Assembly (NCBI GenBank): GCA_019925095.2
Contig: CM034402.1
Span: 9,187,501 to 9,251,500, forward strand
Length of the DNA stretch: 64,000 bases
Direction: 5' to 3'
Source of the DNA: Dendrolimus kikuchii
Lineage: Eukaryota; Arthropoda; Insecta; Lepidoptera; Lasiocampidae
Part shown: one piece after another, positions 1-11,900 of the stretch
Position numbering within the stretch: the stretch's first letter is position 1
Layout: each line of letters starts with the position of its first letter
Position numbers and translations under genes: made by a program
Notes under the pieces: model-generated
What the model saw: only the letters and a program-made list of their open reading frames with translations
The model's database searches: none
Told to the model about the DNA's origin: nothing

Positions 1-1004
1 TTGATTGTTGCATTCATTACATCAAGAATGATAGTAGATAAAACAGCTAAACATTAAGCAATTCTGACAAGAAACCTACTTTTGTTCAGTATCATATCTT
101 ACACTACAACAGTGCGACTGTATTACAGTTACATTACTGAAGTTAAATTGTTTAGGATCAAAAACCCGCGATTTAGTCGGCATTAGCAGTTTCAATACTT
201 CAAATTAGATCTTCAATGATATAGTTTTGAAAACTAACTAGGCACTTTTGAGTATGTGGATTAATTCTATCGTAAGGGATGTATTGTGTACAATGTACAA
301 CTTCTCGTATCCATTATCGAAGTACGAAATGTGACGCAATATTATCCTATCTAAGTGGCTACTTAAGATGGATTTATTCAAAGTCCCTAGGGATTAGGGA
401 GGTTAGTAGGTGTACTCTTTGAAATGAGTAAGTAATAGCTGGCATGAAACATTCATGGGGTTATTTATGGTTACAATCTATAGCTACATAAATGCTTAAA
501 ATAATATGCCAATTTGATATGGTATTTATATAGTCACTATTCAGTTTTTGATCGTAATCAACACTTAAGTTACCTGTTATAATATTATATTACACCTGAG
601 AGTTAAGAAATATTAAACACTACTGCGATGTTGAATAGAAAACTAAATTTTGACATTATTCTAAAGTTAGAAGACTAGCCCAAACACCTCATGTCCCCAG
701 GGTTACATTTGTTTGGTAAGTAACAGTCCGCCTGTTAACTTCAAGAGCATGTTGAAAAATATTACTCTCTTTAACATTTATTTATACTTACGCTATACTT
801 TGATTTTTAAGGCATGTTTTAAAACTGGTTGGAAATGTTTCTATACACTATTTTAAGAAAAAAAAAAATATTATTATTTTTGGATCTCCTTGCTGTGTTA
901 TAATTATAATTATCAGCCCGCCTCTTGAACGGTATCCCATGATTTTATTATGGTTATGTCTGTTGAATTCTACTGTTTAGAATATTAGGTCTTTCCCGAA
1001 ACTC

Positions 1005-1150
1005 GCTACTGAACACGATCAATACGCTCGTGTACGCAACGGTTCTCAAGAACTATTCACTTTAGGGATTTGGAATGAACTCCCAGCTGAGGGTTTCCTG
1101 TGCACTATGGTATGGGGTGTTTAAAAGGCGTCATCATATTTCGCGAAGCT
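1005..1150 (+). mobile_element. Short LINE ORF2 3' remnant
   Basis: One frame reads NGSQELFTLGIWNELPAEGF and another ends in VFKRR, the conserved end of CR1/Jockey-type reverse transcriptase ORFs. Frameshifted and short. Confidence 0.5.
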
Positions 1151-1159
1151 GGAAGCCCG

Positions 1160-1257
1160 TTAGTAACACCTTTGGTGTTGCAAATGTTCATACGAGTAAC
1201 CACTTTCTGTCAGGTGGGCAATTAGCCTGTCTCTTGTACTCCAACAATTAAAAAAAT
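1160..1257 (+). repeat. Decayed SINE S1-like 3' end
   Basis: AACACCTTTGGTGTTGCAAA, then a degenerate ...CAGGTGGGCAATTAGCCTGTC and an AATTAAAAAAATT tail match the end of family S1. Confidence 0.55.
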
Positions 1258-2324
1258 TGGCTTGTATCCAGTCATTGTTAGCTGTTTGTCACAACTTTTT
1301 ACTCCATCTCAGCGAGGAGCGTCGTAATCACGTTTAACAAGAATCCACTCGATATTTTTTTACCTCTGTGGTGGTCGACTCTCCGACAGCTATGACCCAC
1401 TTTATTTTCAAACGTTTTGACTTTTTCTGACCGATCATTTCTCTATGAATGCAATCGGATTTGCGATCCTTTAAAAAGCCCAAGTGTGGTTCTCTATGTG
1501 ACTGAGCGACTGTAATAAAATGTTATCTCAACCCTTTATTGACTGCTTCAAAATTATTATTAAATCAATTTATTTTGCTTCTCTAAAATATTGTGTAGTC
1601 ACTTCCTAATATTTTATAGAATCTTATCACTAACGTTGATTCTTGATTATTGTTTAAAGTAATTAAATTCTGCGATTATGAAAAGTTGTTATTACTGTAG
1701 CAGACAGAAGTGGTGCATTATTGTTTTGATAAAATTTGAATGATGCCAAAAATTCCTGTGAATTTTTATATCTTGCATGTTTATTTTTATCATATCGTAT
1801 CTATTAAACATATTAGTTATCGATACTAAGAAATATTTCGGATTATTTAAATTTGTGTTTAAATATTTTGGATATAAAAGGGTTTGGAAAACTGTGCATA
1901 GTTGTGTCATAAGTTAGCATATCAATATTCAATTTTGATTCTAATATTAATACCCATTTCTTTAATTATATGTTTAGTCAGGCATATCTAATAATAATAT
2001 TGGTTCGTAGTAAGTTTAAATAAGAACTGCGGTATACTTGTAACATATTTCGAAAATAAAGGTCTCCTTTATACTCATTTATTGCTAAAACAGCCATATA
2101 ACTTGAAGATAATAGACATTTTCCATGTATAAAAAAATGTAATAGTAAATTTATTATTATAATACTTCTAATAGTAACAGATTACCAATTTCCCCATTAA
2201 TTCTAATGTAAAGAAAGTTAGAGATTAGTAACGAAGTCGCGGGCATATCCTAGTAATAAATAAAAACTTTCTTTATATGTACGTCTATAATAACTTATAT
2301 TAATTACTTATTATAATAATTATC

Positions 2325-2611
2325 TTTTTTTATTGCATGATTGGAGTAGATAGGCAGACGGCCCTCCTGATGGAAATGGGTTACCATCGCCTATGGACAC
2401 TTGTAACACCAAAGGTTCTATCAATGTGCTGCCGCTCTCTAAAGGGAGACTGGAACCTGGGCACTAGTTTCGGAATACAACTCAAAGCTGTGGTAGCCAT
2501 CCAGACGGACAAATACTCTTAACATCTGGCTGTGAGGCGGTTTTGTCGCGTTTTACGACAGGCCGCCCGGCGGCAGGAAATTGTATTCTTTCTCCGTTCT
2601 TGCACGGATAA
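2325..2611 (-). mobile_element. SINE-like element, family S1
   Basis: Minus-strand copy of the ~300-bp family that begins TTTTATCCGTGCAGGAACGG and ends CTCCTGCAATAAAAAAA. This copy has lost a segment near the ACCACCTGG part. Confidence 0.75.
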
Positions 2612-3572
2612 TAATCTGGTCATATTCTGAAATTAGAAGTATTGATTAAATCCAAATCTAATCTATGTCACTAATATAAAGTATGCCAAGACGTTTACAC
2701 ATGCTACGTTCAAAGAAAAATAACTATTGATCTGGAACGAGAATGTCCAACTTTAATATATCAAAAAGCCTTTTCGCTTGTTGATGACTAATCTGCAGTT
2801 GATCGAGAGTATTACATCTTATTGATGTTTCTTAATACTAAATTATAACTTCCAAACAGGCTGAATAAAATATTGCGCGACATATATATTTCACGCTCAA
2901 ATACATCCGACATAATTTAATTACCAAACATTCATAATAATTTCCTAAAGGTCATATTTATAATAAGAATAATAACATGTTGACATAATAATGTGTACCT
3001 AATATTTTCCATATACACTTGTATATCGCAATCTTAAAGTACTATTGATTTCAGATTGTACTTTTAACCTTTAACTTGAATATGTGCGGGCCAATTTAAA
3101 TCGTCATTCTTGTTCCTTTTTTTGGTCGGTTACTAATGCTTTATGCACACTCCACCCCACTGCTCGGAGAAAATGGTGAGGTAGTGTGGTACTACTACCA
3201 GATGCCTACTAAAATTGCAGCAGAGACGATGCCGAAACTCTCATCAAATCTTAACCTTCTTAAATCTTAATATTATGTCCACTTTAACGGCATGAAACAG
3301 GAAAGTGGCGAGGGAAGTGGACTGCGCGAGTTTAGTGTTTTCATAAGCTGCGTTTACATAATAGCGCTGCCCGTAGTGACCGAATAGAACGAGAATTATA
3401 GCACTATCTAGGGCCTAATTTGCCTTTTTTAAAAGACACGTATTTCATAAATAAATTCTGTAGTCAAACCTATTCATTATGAAGCTGAACAATATTACTT
3501 TTTACCGGACTTCATTGGCCTGACTAAGATGCCATTGGTGCACTACAACGTTCCTTTTTACGACTTATTTAG

Positions 3573-3717
3573 TAATGGCCGGTGCCTATATCTTACTATT
3601 CATTTACTTGCCTTACCATCGGTTGTACTTTGACATTATTTGTATGGAGCATAAGTCAAATTTTAACAGATACTAGTAAGGCAAATGAATGGTAGGTAAC
3701 ATGTGGGAACAGGCCAT
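3573..3717. mobile_element. MITE family M1 (TGGCC.GTTCCTATATCTTA ends)
   Basis: Foldback of ~145 bp. Left end TAATGGCCGGTGCCTATATC, right end GGGAACAGGCCATA, inner arms TTGCCTTACC... and ...GTAAGGCAAATGAA. Relatives at 49718-49859 and 57543-57682. Confidence 0.7.
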
Positions 3718-4924
3718 ATATATATATTTAATTTGGTTTTCATGTAGTTATTTCAATCGGAACTCCGTACCTCAAGAACTTGTAACCCCGCTTGCCCCTA
3801 TTGCTTGTATTATGGGAGAAGAGTACTATAAATGACAATCTCCCGGTAAAAACTGTTACCCTGAAATGCTTCTAAAAACTACGTGACGCCATACATACTA
3901 CGTGACCCACAGGTCATTCTTATTTTCCACTACAATTCATATCTTGCATTTTAACGTTTTATTATTTAACTTTTCTTTTACCAAATCAGGCAAAAAGTAA
4001 AAAGAAACATCAATAGTTGCAATACTTGACAGATGTGGTCTCAAGAACATGTTTTAAATAATAATAGTCAAACAATGAGAGACAAATGACATATTCATGA
4101 TGATGAGTGTTGTATTGTTTTGTAACGTATTTAATGTGTTATTTATTTTTTCATAGTGTGTTGTTACCAAATAAATGTTTTTCTTTCTGTGGCAACAGAT
4201 AATTGTTTGGATTTAGGAGATTCCATAGTTATATTTTTATTAGAGTAGAAAATTGTGGTACTTTGTATCGTTTTTCTTCCACGGTAGTATTGCAATTCAA
4301 AATTCTGGGAAAGATCCGAGTGTATCGAGCTTATGACCACTGAGTTCTGTGAAGCAACTGGCCAACTTTAGACTTCAGAGTGCTATAAGATAGACTTCAT
4401 TTAATTCTCTTGTTTGGTCCACTGATATGCCTTACTATCTCGATATTACATTATCGTATGAAATTGTTTGAGTATAAATTTAATGAGCGCTCAGCAAATG
4501 TCGATCACAATAGATGTTTATAAACATTTTCATGCACTGATTCCGAAAATAGTAGTATCGAGATCAAGGTAAACAAAAAGTTTTTTCTTAGACATTAACC
4601 CCGATTAATTGGTATAGAATTTAACTTTGTTTATTAATCCGTAAATCAAAAGTTCGCCTATTGAAGGCTCGCGAATAATGATTACGTAAAGTTGTTTTGC
4701 TCTTTGGCTCCAATTTCTGTTTCCTGTTGAATATAGTGTGTATAGATTGGTAAGGATTCCTTGTTATGAACGTTTTGTTACGCTATGTTCGCAGGTCGCT
4801 TTGTTAATCAAGTATCGACATATAGAATTTTAACGAATGTTAGTAGTTCTTGCGCAGTAATAAAAATTTTGAACAATCATTAGACCCGTCACAGTGAAGC
4901 GTTAATCTGTGTTAGAGTGACACA

Positions 4925-5150
4925 AGCAGGAGTTGCATGTCAAGGAGATGAGTATGCTGCAGTGTATGTGTGGAAGTCTCGCGGAAGAACTGCGTTATAA
5001 ATTCCCATATCTTTGGCAGCTTCATATCCGTAACCTACCAGACAAACTGCAATCGAGTCGTCTATGCTGGTATGACCATGTTTTACGAAAACCGATTATG
5101 GAGAACTGGCCGAGACAGCATGGTGACACGTATCTAGATTAGTTGGAAAA
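4925..5150 (+). mobile_element. Decayed RT-tail fossil (RTE-like)
   Basis: The frame at 4933-5142 reads VKEMSMLQCMCGS...IRNLP, then LQSSRLCWYDHVLRKP. It resembles the common RTE-type RT end with the 'RLRWYGHVxR' motif. No start or domain context, so it is a retroelement remnant rather than a gene. Confidence 0.55.
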
Positions 5151-5240
5151 CGCTATGCAATAATCTTTTGTGTAAGAAAAACTGTACGGTTGTTACATCA
5201 TACTAAGAGCTGTGCTGCGCACTGTAATGTATTTCATGTT

Positions 5241-5299
5241 ATAATTGGCCTTAGTAGATTTTCTATAATGTGTATAGAAAATCTACTAAGGCCAATTAT
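5241..5299. repeat. Perfect 27-bp inverted repeat
   Basis: ATAATTGGCCTTAGTAGATT... arm at 5241-5267 and its exact complement at 5273-5299, with loop ATGTG. 480 bp upstream of gish exon 1. Confidence 0.9.
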
Positions 5300-5778
5300 A
5301 TTGGATCTCGAACATATTAAGTGTTCTTGATAAATAAATGAAATACATGAGTATAAATAAAAATAAGTACAAAATTAAGGGCAGAGGTAAAGCTTACTAA
5401 TATACACAAGGGATGCGTAAAAAGCTACCATTTGTATCAAGATAATATGGGATGCTATATCATCTATGCACTTTAAAATCCTAGCAAGTGCTAGAAATCT
5501 TAAAAATTTTATACCACAGCACAAAAAAATGTCATGAACTTGAATGATATGTCATTTCAAAAGTATTTATTGAGCTTAATATGACCAATATCATATTATA
5601 ATACAGTCTTCATATGTTTTGGCAAGCATTATACATCAGCAAATACCTAGAAAACAAAAAGCACACAAACATACGTAAACGAAACAGTTGCTAGGTTTTT
5701 TTAAATCTATAAAATAGCCGCCGTTTTCTTATCAGAATGTTGGGTGACCTATGTTAAATGAAAGAATAAATTTTGCAG

Positions 5779-5933
5779 CGCGACCGGTGCGGTAGGCGGG
5801 CGTGGTGTGGGCAGCAGCGCGATGCACACCTCCAGGCACTCGGTCACCTCCTCTTCGGGCGTCCTTATGGTCGGTCCCAACTTTCGTGTCGGCAAGAAGA
5901 TCGGTTGCGGTAACTTTGGTGAACTTAGGCTGG
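5779..5933 (+). CDS. gish: gish exon 1 of window: N-terminus and glycine-rich loop
   Basis: The exon follows a TTTTGCAG acceptor and ends CTGG|GTAAGTT (phase 1). It reads a Gly/Ser-rich stretch, then [18 protein letters not shown], then [20 protein letters not shown], the ATP-binding Gly-rich loop at the start of the CK1 domain. The ATG at 5822 is the first Met in this exon, but the frame stays open 14 codons upstream to the splice acceptor, so the true start is probably in an exon beyond the window. A GTG at 5807 is not a credible start. No upstream coding exon was recognised in 1-5778. Confidence 0.93.
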
Positions 5934-8900
5934 GTAAGTTATCTATTCTGTTATCTAAAACAATCACTATAAATTACTGTTTCCATCGTAAATCTCTCGC
6001 AATAATATTTAATCTATGTTGTTTATGTTTTGTGTGTTCAAAACAAAGTCTCCACTAAAAAATTCTTACCCTCAATCCGCCGGTAGCCCTAGGTAATTAA
6101 TGGATCATGGATATCTTTGAATTTTGTCATTAAGTGAAACTGATTATATTTCGGAGCAACAACTACTTAATCTTTACTGTGCTCAAGTAAGATCTTGTAT
6201 GGAGTACTGTTCTCACCTTTGGGACGGCTCAGCTAAATGCTAGCTTGAAGCCCTAGAGTCAATTGAGAGAAGAGCCAAGAGGTTGATTGGTAGCGACCAA
6301 CTTGTCGATAGAAGGCTCCCAAGATTAGAGCATAGGACGCCGGGTTGTTAGTCTATCGGTTTTTTTATAGGATTCATTTCGGAGAGTGTGCAGTGAAATT
6401 GTTAGATCTGATTTCCCCTACACCGTTCCATCTTCGGACGACAAGGCGCTCTGGTCTACGCCATCGTTTCACAGTAGAAACGACACCAATGCGAACGAAA
6501 CGTTTCGCCTCCACGTTCCTTCCGCATACGGCAGGACTATGGAATGCGCGACTTGGGTCCGTGTTTCCCGAAAAGTACAATTCAGGTATCTCCAAGTCTC
6601 GTGTAAATAGGTATTATCTAGGTAAGCGTGTTCCATCTTCGTCCGCATCATCGTCCAACATTAGGCGTGATCGTGGTCAAACGCGAACCTGTTTATCATA
6701 AAAAAGCATTAGTGAGAGTATACTTATAATACCCATGATCTAGAGGCAAGTGAGGTGTGTAACAATAAGCCTAAATGGCACTCTGTTGTTCGTGCCTACC
6801 CCGCAAGGGAACTGGCGTGAAGTTATGTATGTATGTATGTATGTACCCATGATCTAGCACAAAGCTTGCAAGCAAATGTCTTAAAAACAACTAGATTGAC
6901 CAATACACTGTGTCGCTAGTCATACGAATAATATATAAAGGGCCGCTATATAAGTCGGTCACATCGATATTGAGTTCGAAGTTAGCTTGTGTTGCTCTTA
7001 CTTCAAGCGCGTTTTATATATATATTTAATATCAAACCAGAACTCTCACACATGTAATACAAATGAATTCGAAATATGGCGGAATAAATTAGGTTAGAAC
7101 ACCTTTTCTGTTAAATAACCTCGGAGTCAAAGCGTTGCCGCGGCAAAGGATTCAACAAAATTAATCCCAGAGGCATACATACAGGCAACATATACATAGT
7201 AAAGGAAGTGATGTTCATCTGTGAAATTAATTAACATTTTCACTAATCAAATATCAAGCGATTATTCGACCTACAGTTCGCTGCATAATCTGATAAAGCT
7301 GCGGTAAAAAGGCGGCTACAAAATTCGGCATTCATAATTCGATGTTCTAGGTCATGGGAATTCCCTGGTCTAGATTCTAAATCAAATACAAAGAAGGTAT
7401 AAATTATTAATGTATTTACAAAATGTACTTTACATTTCGCTAACTAAATTTATTATAGACCAAGACATTTCTATGCCTATGATGAAACAGTATTGCAGTG
7501 TAATGTCGTTTTCAATGAGTAATATTTTTTATTACTTATTATCCTGAGCAATTGGATTGTATAAGCGGGGTAAGAAAGTTAATACGCGAGCTGGACGCTC
7601 TTCAGCCCGGTGGACCGACGACTTTGCGAAGTATTTTTTGTTGCAAAAGGTATTTTAAACTATTATTTTGTTTTAAGAAATTCAGTATTTGATTCAGTAG
7701 GGTCTAATCTAACTGAAACTCAAAGTCTTCAAACAAAATAATAGTTTAATACTTACGGTTCAAATGTCGCTTACGATAAAATGGTGGTAAAAGCTCAATA
7801 CGTTGCAACCTTGGGAAGGCCTAAGTCCATCAGTGGTCAACAAAGTTACTGACGTCGATAATAACAGATTTTTTATCAAATTTGGGGTAGGTATGTGTAT
7901 TACAACGACTAATGTCTTTAGTCGTTGTAAACATACCAAAAAAGACATTTTTACAATACGTTCTTTTTCTAGCGAGGATGAATATAGGTCGCATTTTCTG
8001 AAACCTGGAATAGTTGACTCGGGGCTCGGTCCTTTCCGCGAGCCAGATCCGTATTTCACTGATCCATGACTTGTTGTTTTCCGTATACAAATCGATTTTA
8101 GCCGCAATTGGCCGCCCACAGCCCGGTCGTAAGGCATTTGCCCGACTGGATGGCTACCACCTCTGGTCTACAGTATGCCGCCATAACAACCTTGAGTTGT
8201 GTTCCAGCATTAGTTGCCAGATTCCAGTATCCCTTAAGGGAGCAGCAGCGCCTTTGTAGCACCTTTGGTAACCACTTTTCATCGGGTGGGCCGTCTGCCT
8301 GTCTACTGATTTCATGCAATAAAAAAAAATATGCGTTTTCATTGTAATCCGATGTGTCGGGGATTTTTAGTTGCCGTCATAATAGAAAGTACAGTATTTT
8401 TCCTTTGCAAATTCTCTTTAAATGTATTAAGTACTTCTTTTTCTCGTCTAAGGGGTTAAGGCTCCACGATAAATTAATATGCATTAAAATAAATACTGAC
8501 TTTGATAATCGAGTAGGTGATACTGACACTTTTTATAATAAATTGTAGAACAATAATTAATAAATAAATAAATTGGCAGGCAGACACCACACATTGGATT
8601 TCTCCAAATTACAACAATATATGGGTAATAAAATATCGAGCGCTAGAATATCTTGCTGTCGTCTTACTTTTAAAATATCAAGTTAAAATATATTTTAATT
8701 TTTTTAAACAATAATAAATATGCTATTTGACTCGTTAGAGATATGACGCCATAATTGGCTAATCTCGTACAAAATCTAGTAGGCTGCATCGTTTTTAACA
8801 CGACAAAGAATCTCAGTTAATTTGACTGTCAACTACCCGATTATAAATTATAATTACATGTAATTTTCCTATTGGAACTACAATTTGTATGTGTATAGTT

Positions 8901-11900
8901 ATAAAAGAAAGAAATACAAACTGAAAGCAATGTAATGTATTTATCTCTGCACAGCTATCTCGTTTTGAATGTATTTTTTCTTCACTGAAAGTAATTCAAA
9001 TCCGAAGCATTTGCATAGATTAAATTGATACATACATACAGAAAGTTCATTTCACATTTTTGTTATAACAAATCTCCATTACATTTAAATTCGTAGAAAA
9101 GTTAATTTGCAAATCTAATGGCAACCCTTCTACATTGAAATACATTATGACAGAGGTCATCGAGACAGTCGTCCGCCTCTTCCTTCCGTTTGTCTGCCAC
9201 GAAATGTCTGCACAAAGCCTCGTAAATTTTGCCTGTCGAATTTTTTCCTTGTTAATTGAACTAGACGACCAATGGCGTGTCCAACTGATAATAACGCGTT
9301 AAACAACCTTGCACGGTCGCTGAAAGATTCATGGGTTGTACAAAATTATGTATATAAGCGATGCCATCTTGATCTGTGTGAATGCATATCGAAATAACAT
9401 TAACGAACTGAGTATTTTCCTGTCATGGGTTTGGATAAGTAGTTCTTCTTAAATAGTTGCTGTTGTTAGTAGTAGCTTTATTGCTCAGAGGAATGAAAGT
9501 ATAGACGGAGCGCCTATGTGCACAAAAGCATCAGATGAGGTGAAACATTTTTTACATACTTATGTGCGTAAACTTTGTAGTATACACGTGGTTTTCGTCT
9601 GTATGAGTAATAGTAGTGTATCCACTTGAAACTATTCCACCTTTATCTGAATTATTTAATACTAATTGAATATTATTTAGTACTAAGTTGTTGTAACGCA
9701 CTGCGGCGTGATCAATTTCGTTTAGCCGGCTTCAATGTGAGAGCTCAGGGCACGATCTACCATTTTGATCGTCTGAGCTTCATTTCTATTGCTTTGAAGT
9801 ACCTAACGTAACAATACAAATTTTTTGGAATAATTTTATTGAACAGTGCTGTCATGTACACTGATATATAAATGTCGAATTATGTTTGTTTTCTTCATGA
9901 CCTTGATAATGAACTTGATTATCATGAAATTTGCCCTATATTTGTTCTGGTATATACTTCTTAATTCCGAAAATGATATAATTGCTGTGATATAAAGATT
10001 TCGTTGTTGTTGTGTTCGTGCCTACCCCGCAAGGGAACTGGCGTGAAGTTATGTATGTATGTATGTATGTATAAAGATTTCAACTTTACAAGATCAAACT
10101 TGCGTTGAAAGTTCTCTCTAAGTAAGTATTTTGTATACTATATTAGGAAATCTAATTTTTGTGTTATATATAATAGTAGATTGTAGAATGATGTTGTTGA
10201 TAAAACTGTATAATGTCTTTCGTGCCTGTCTTTTATCGTATACCTGTATGAGCGAAATTTTCAGATCTCTAATAAATCGTTGTACCTACTGATTACATTT
10301 GCATTATTATGTAAACGAAACTAGGACGCGTTTGTTTTCATTGCAAAACTTTGATTGTCATAGTTTTTATATTCGCACTGAACAGATTTTTGTATTCGAG
10401 TCATTAGGTCAACTCTAAACTCATTCTTACTTGTTTCGTCGCTGCCAAGGTTTTTGATATTCTGCCCTTTGCCGTGTGCGAAAAATCACGCTAACCTGGT
10501 GTAATGCGTAGATGCGGACTGGCAACAGCTTTCCAGGTTCACTAGGTTGCCTGTGCTATTATATAATTCAGAAACCTAGACATGGGTAGTTAGTAACTTT
10601 GTGAAGCTTCTAAATCCTAGATGACTAGATGGTGCCATTCTTTTTTAATTTTTTAACTTTTTATTTACACATATTTTCTTAGACCAAATTCTTCAATACT
10701 TAAGATTTAGAAGAAAGTTATTAAGGCTTTGAATTTTGTTATTAATTTGAAAGTGGCTGATATCTAAATATAACAAAGTTTTAAATAAAAGGAGAAAAGT
10801 GAAAGAAAAACCCGTGGTGTCACCAAGTCATGTAGAATTTACTACCTCGTGTGCATGTGTGCGGTTAACAAAACTTTTTCATTTTCATCATTACATATTT
10901 TTGTAAATTACACCAGTCACTTACTTTACCATGCGTCTAACATAAAATACCTATATTTCTTTATATACCTAAAATACAAGTAAAAGCCTATGAAATCAAT
11001 AAATAAAGAAACACAGTTCAAAACCAAGTTTAATTTAATATAATACCAAATAATTTGGGATTTATGCTTTTTACTGAGCGATTAAGTATATTTCAAGTAT
11101 TGTCCCATGTGTATGTGTAATAAGACATTATTTTGTATATAAATAAATAAACCCAGAATAACCCCGGGCCTTTTGTTAACATTTTTATATAAGAATTCTT
11201 TATCAATGTTATTACTATCTCCCCGGACACTATGGTCTCAATCGTAGGTTTGCCTTATTTCGGTATTCTGCTAATTCCAATGGCGTCCACTCTATAATTA
11301 TCTATAAGCGAAAACTCACGAAATGAATGTTTAACACTTCTAGTAGCTTTTTAATATTTATTTCGGCTAACCCTATTTCTGCTAATGGTAATACCAATTT
11401 TTTTTCTACTATTATTCTGCCGCAATGATATCGAGGAGTAGATATCGTGAATTTAGTAGAATACGAATTTTTTTTGCTACTGTCGTAATGGAATTGTACT
11501 TTGTATATCTTCATAACGCCAAGATATTGCAATAGCAGAATTGGGCCCTAGGGCAGTATAGTAAGTACAGTTTATTCATTTGGAAGACCAATATAAGAAT
11601 ATTTATTGTTTTGTTTGATACGGTTTAGGCCTTGACCGTCCTATCCTCGAATTCATTTTATATGGCTAATCACGAAGACAATGAATGAATTATACGCTTT
11701 CGTGGAGAAGTTTGAATTAACAAAGTATAATTTAAAATTACCATTTAAGCAACCATTAAGATTGAATAATTTCATACGTGGTGTTGCTTTGTATTATGTC
11801 TGTTCTCGCGTCAATTTTGAGAGAATAATTACGATTTTCGGCATATAAGTTATTCTTTATTCATCTGCTTTGTCTAAATTACACATATACCACAATTTCG

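Larger units (their letters stand above)
1..5778. other. Upstream intron or 5' flank, no exon recognised
   Basis: AT-rich sequence with decayed repeats listed separately: a LINE fragment near 1005-1150, SINE-like remnants (1160-1257, 2325-2611), a Helitron-type 3' end (about 2220-2253, ...GCGGGCATATCCTAG), a MITE (3573-3717), an RT-tail fossil (4925-5150) and a perfect hairpin (5241-5299). No GC-rich coding stretch that could be the missing N-terminal exon was seen. Confidence 0.6.

Noticed and set aside
7760..8137. 125-codon - frame
   Set aside because: No domain, overlaps a hairpin and a SINE, and has equally long frames in other phases on both strands.
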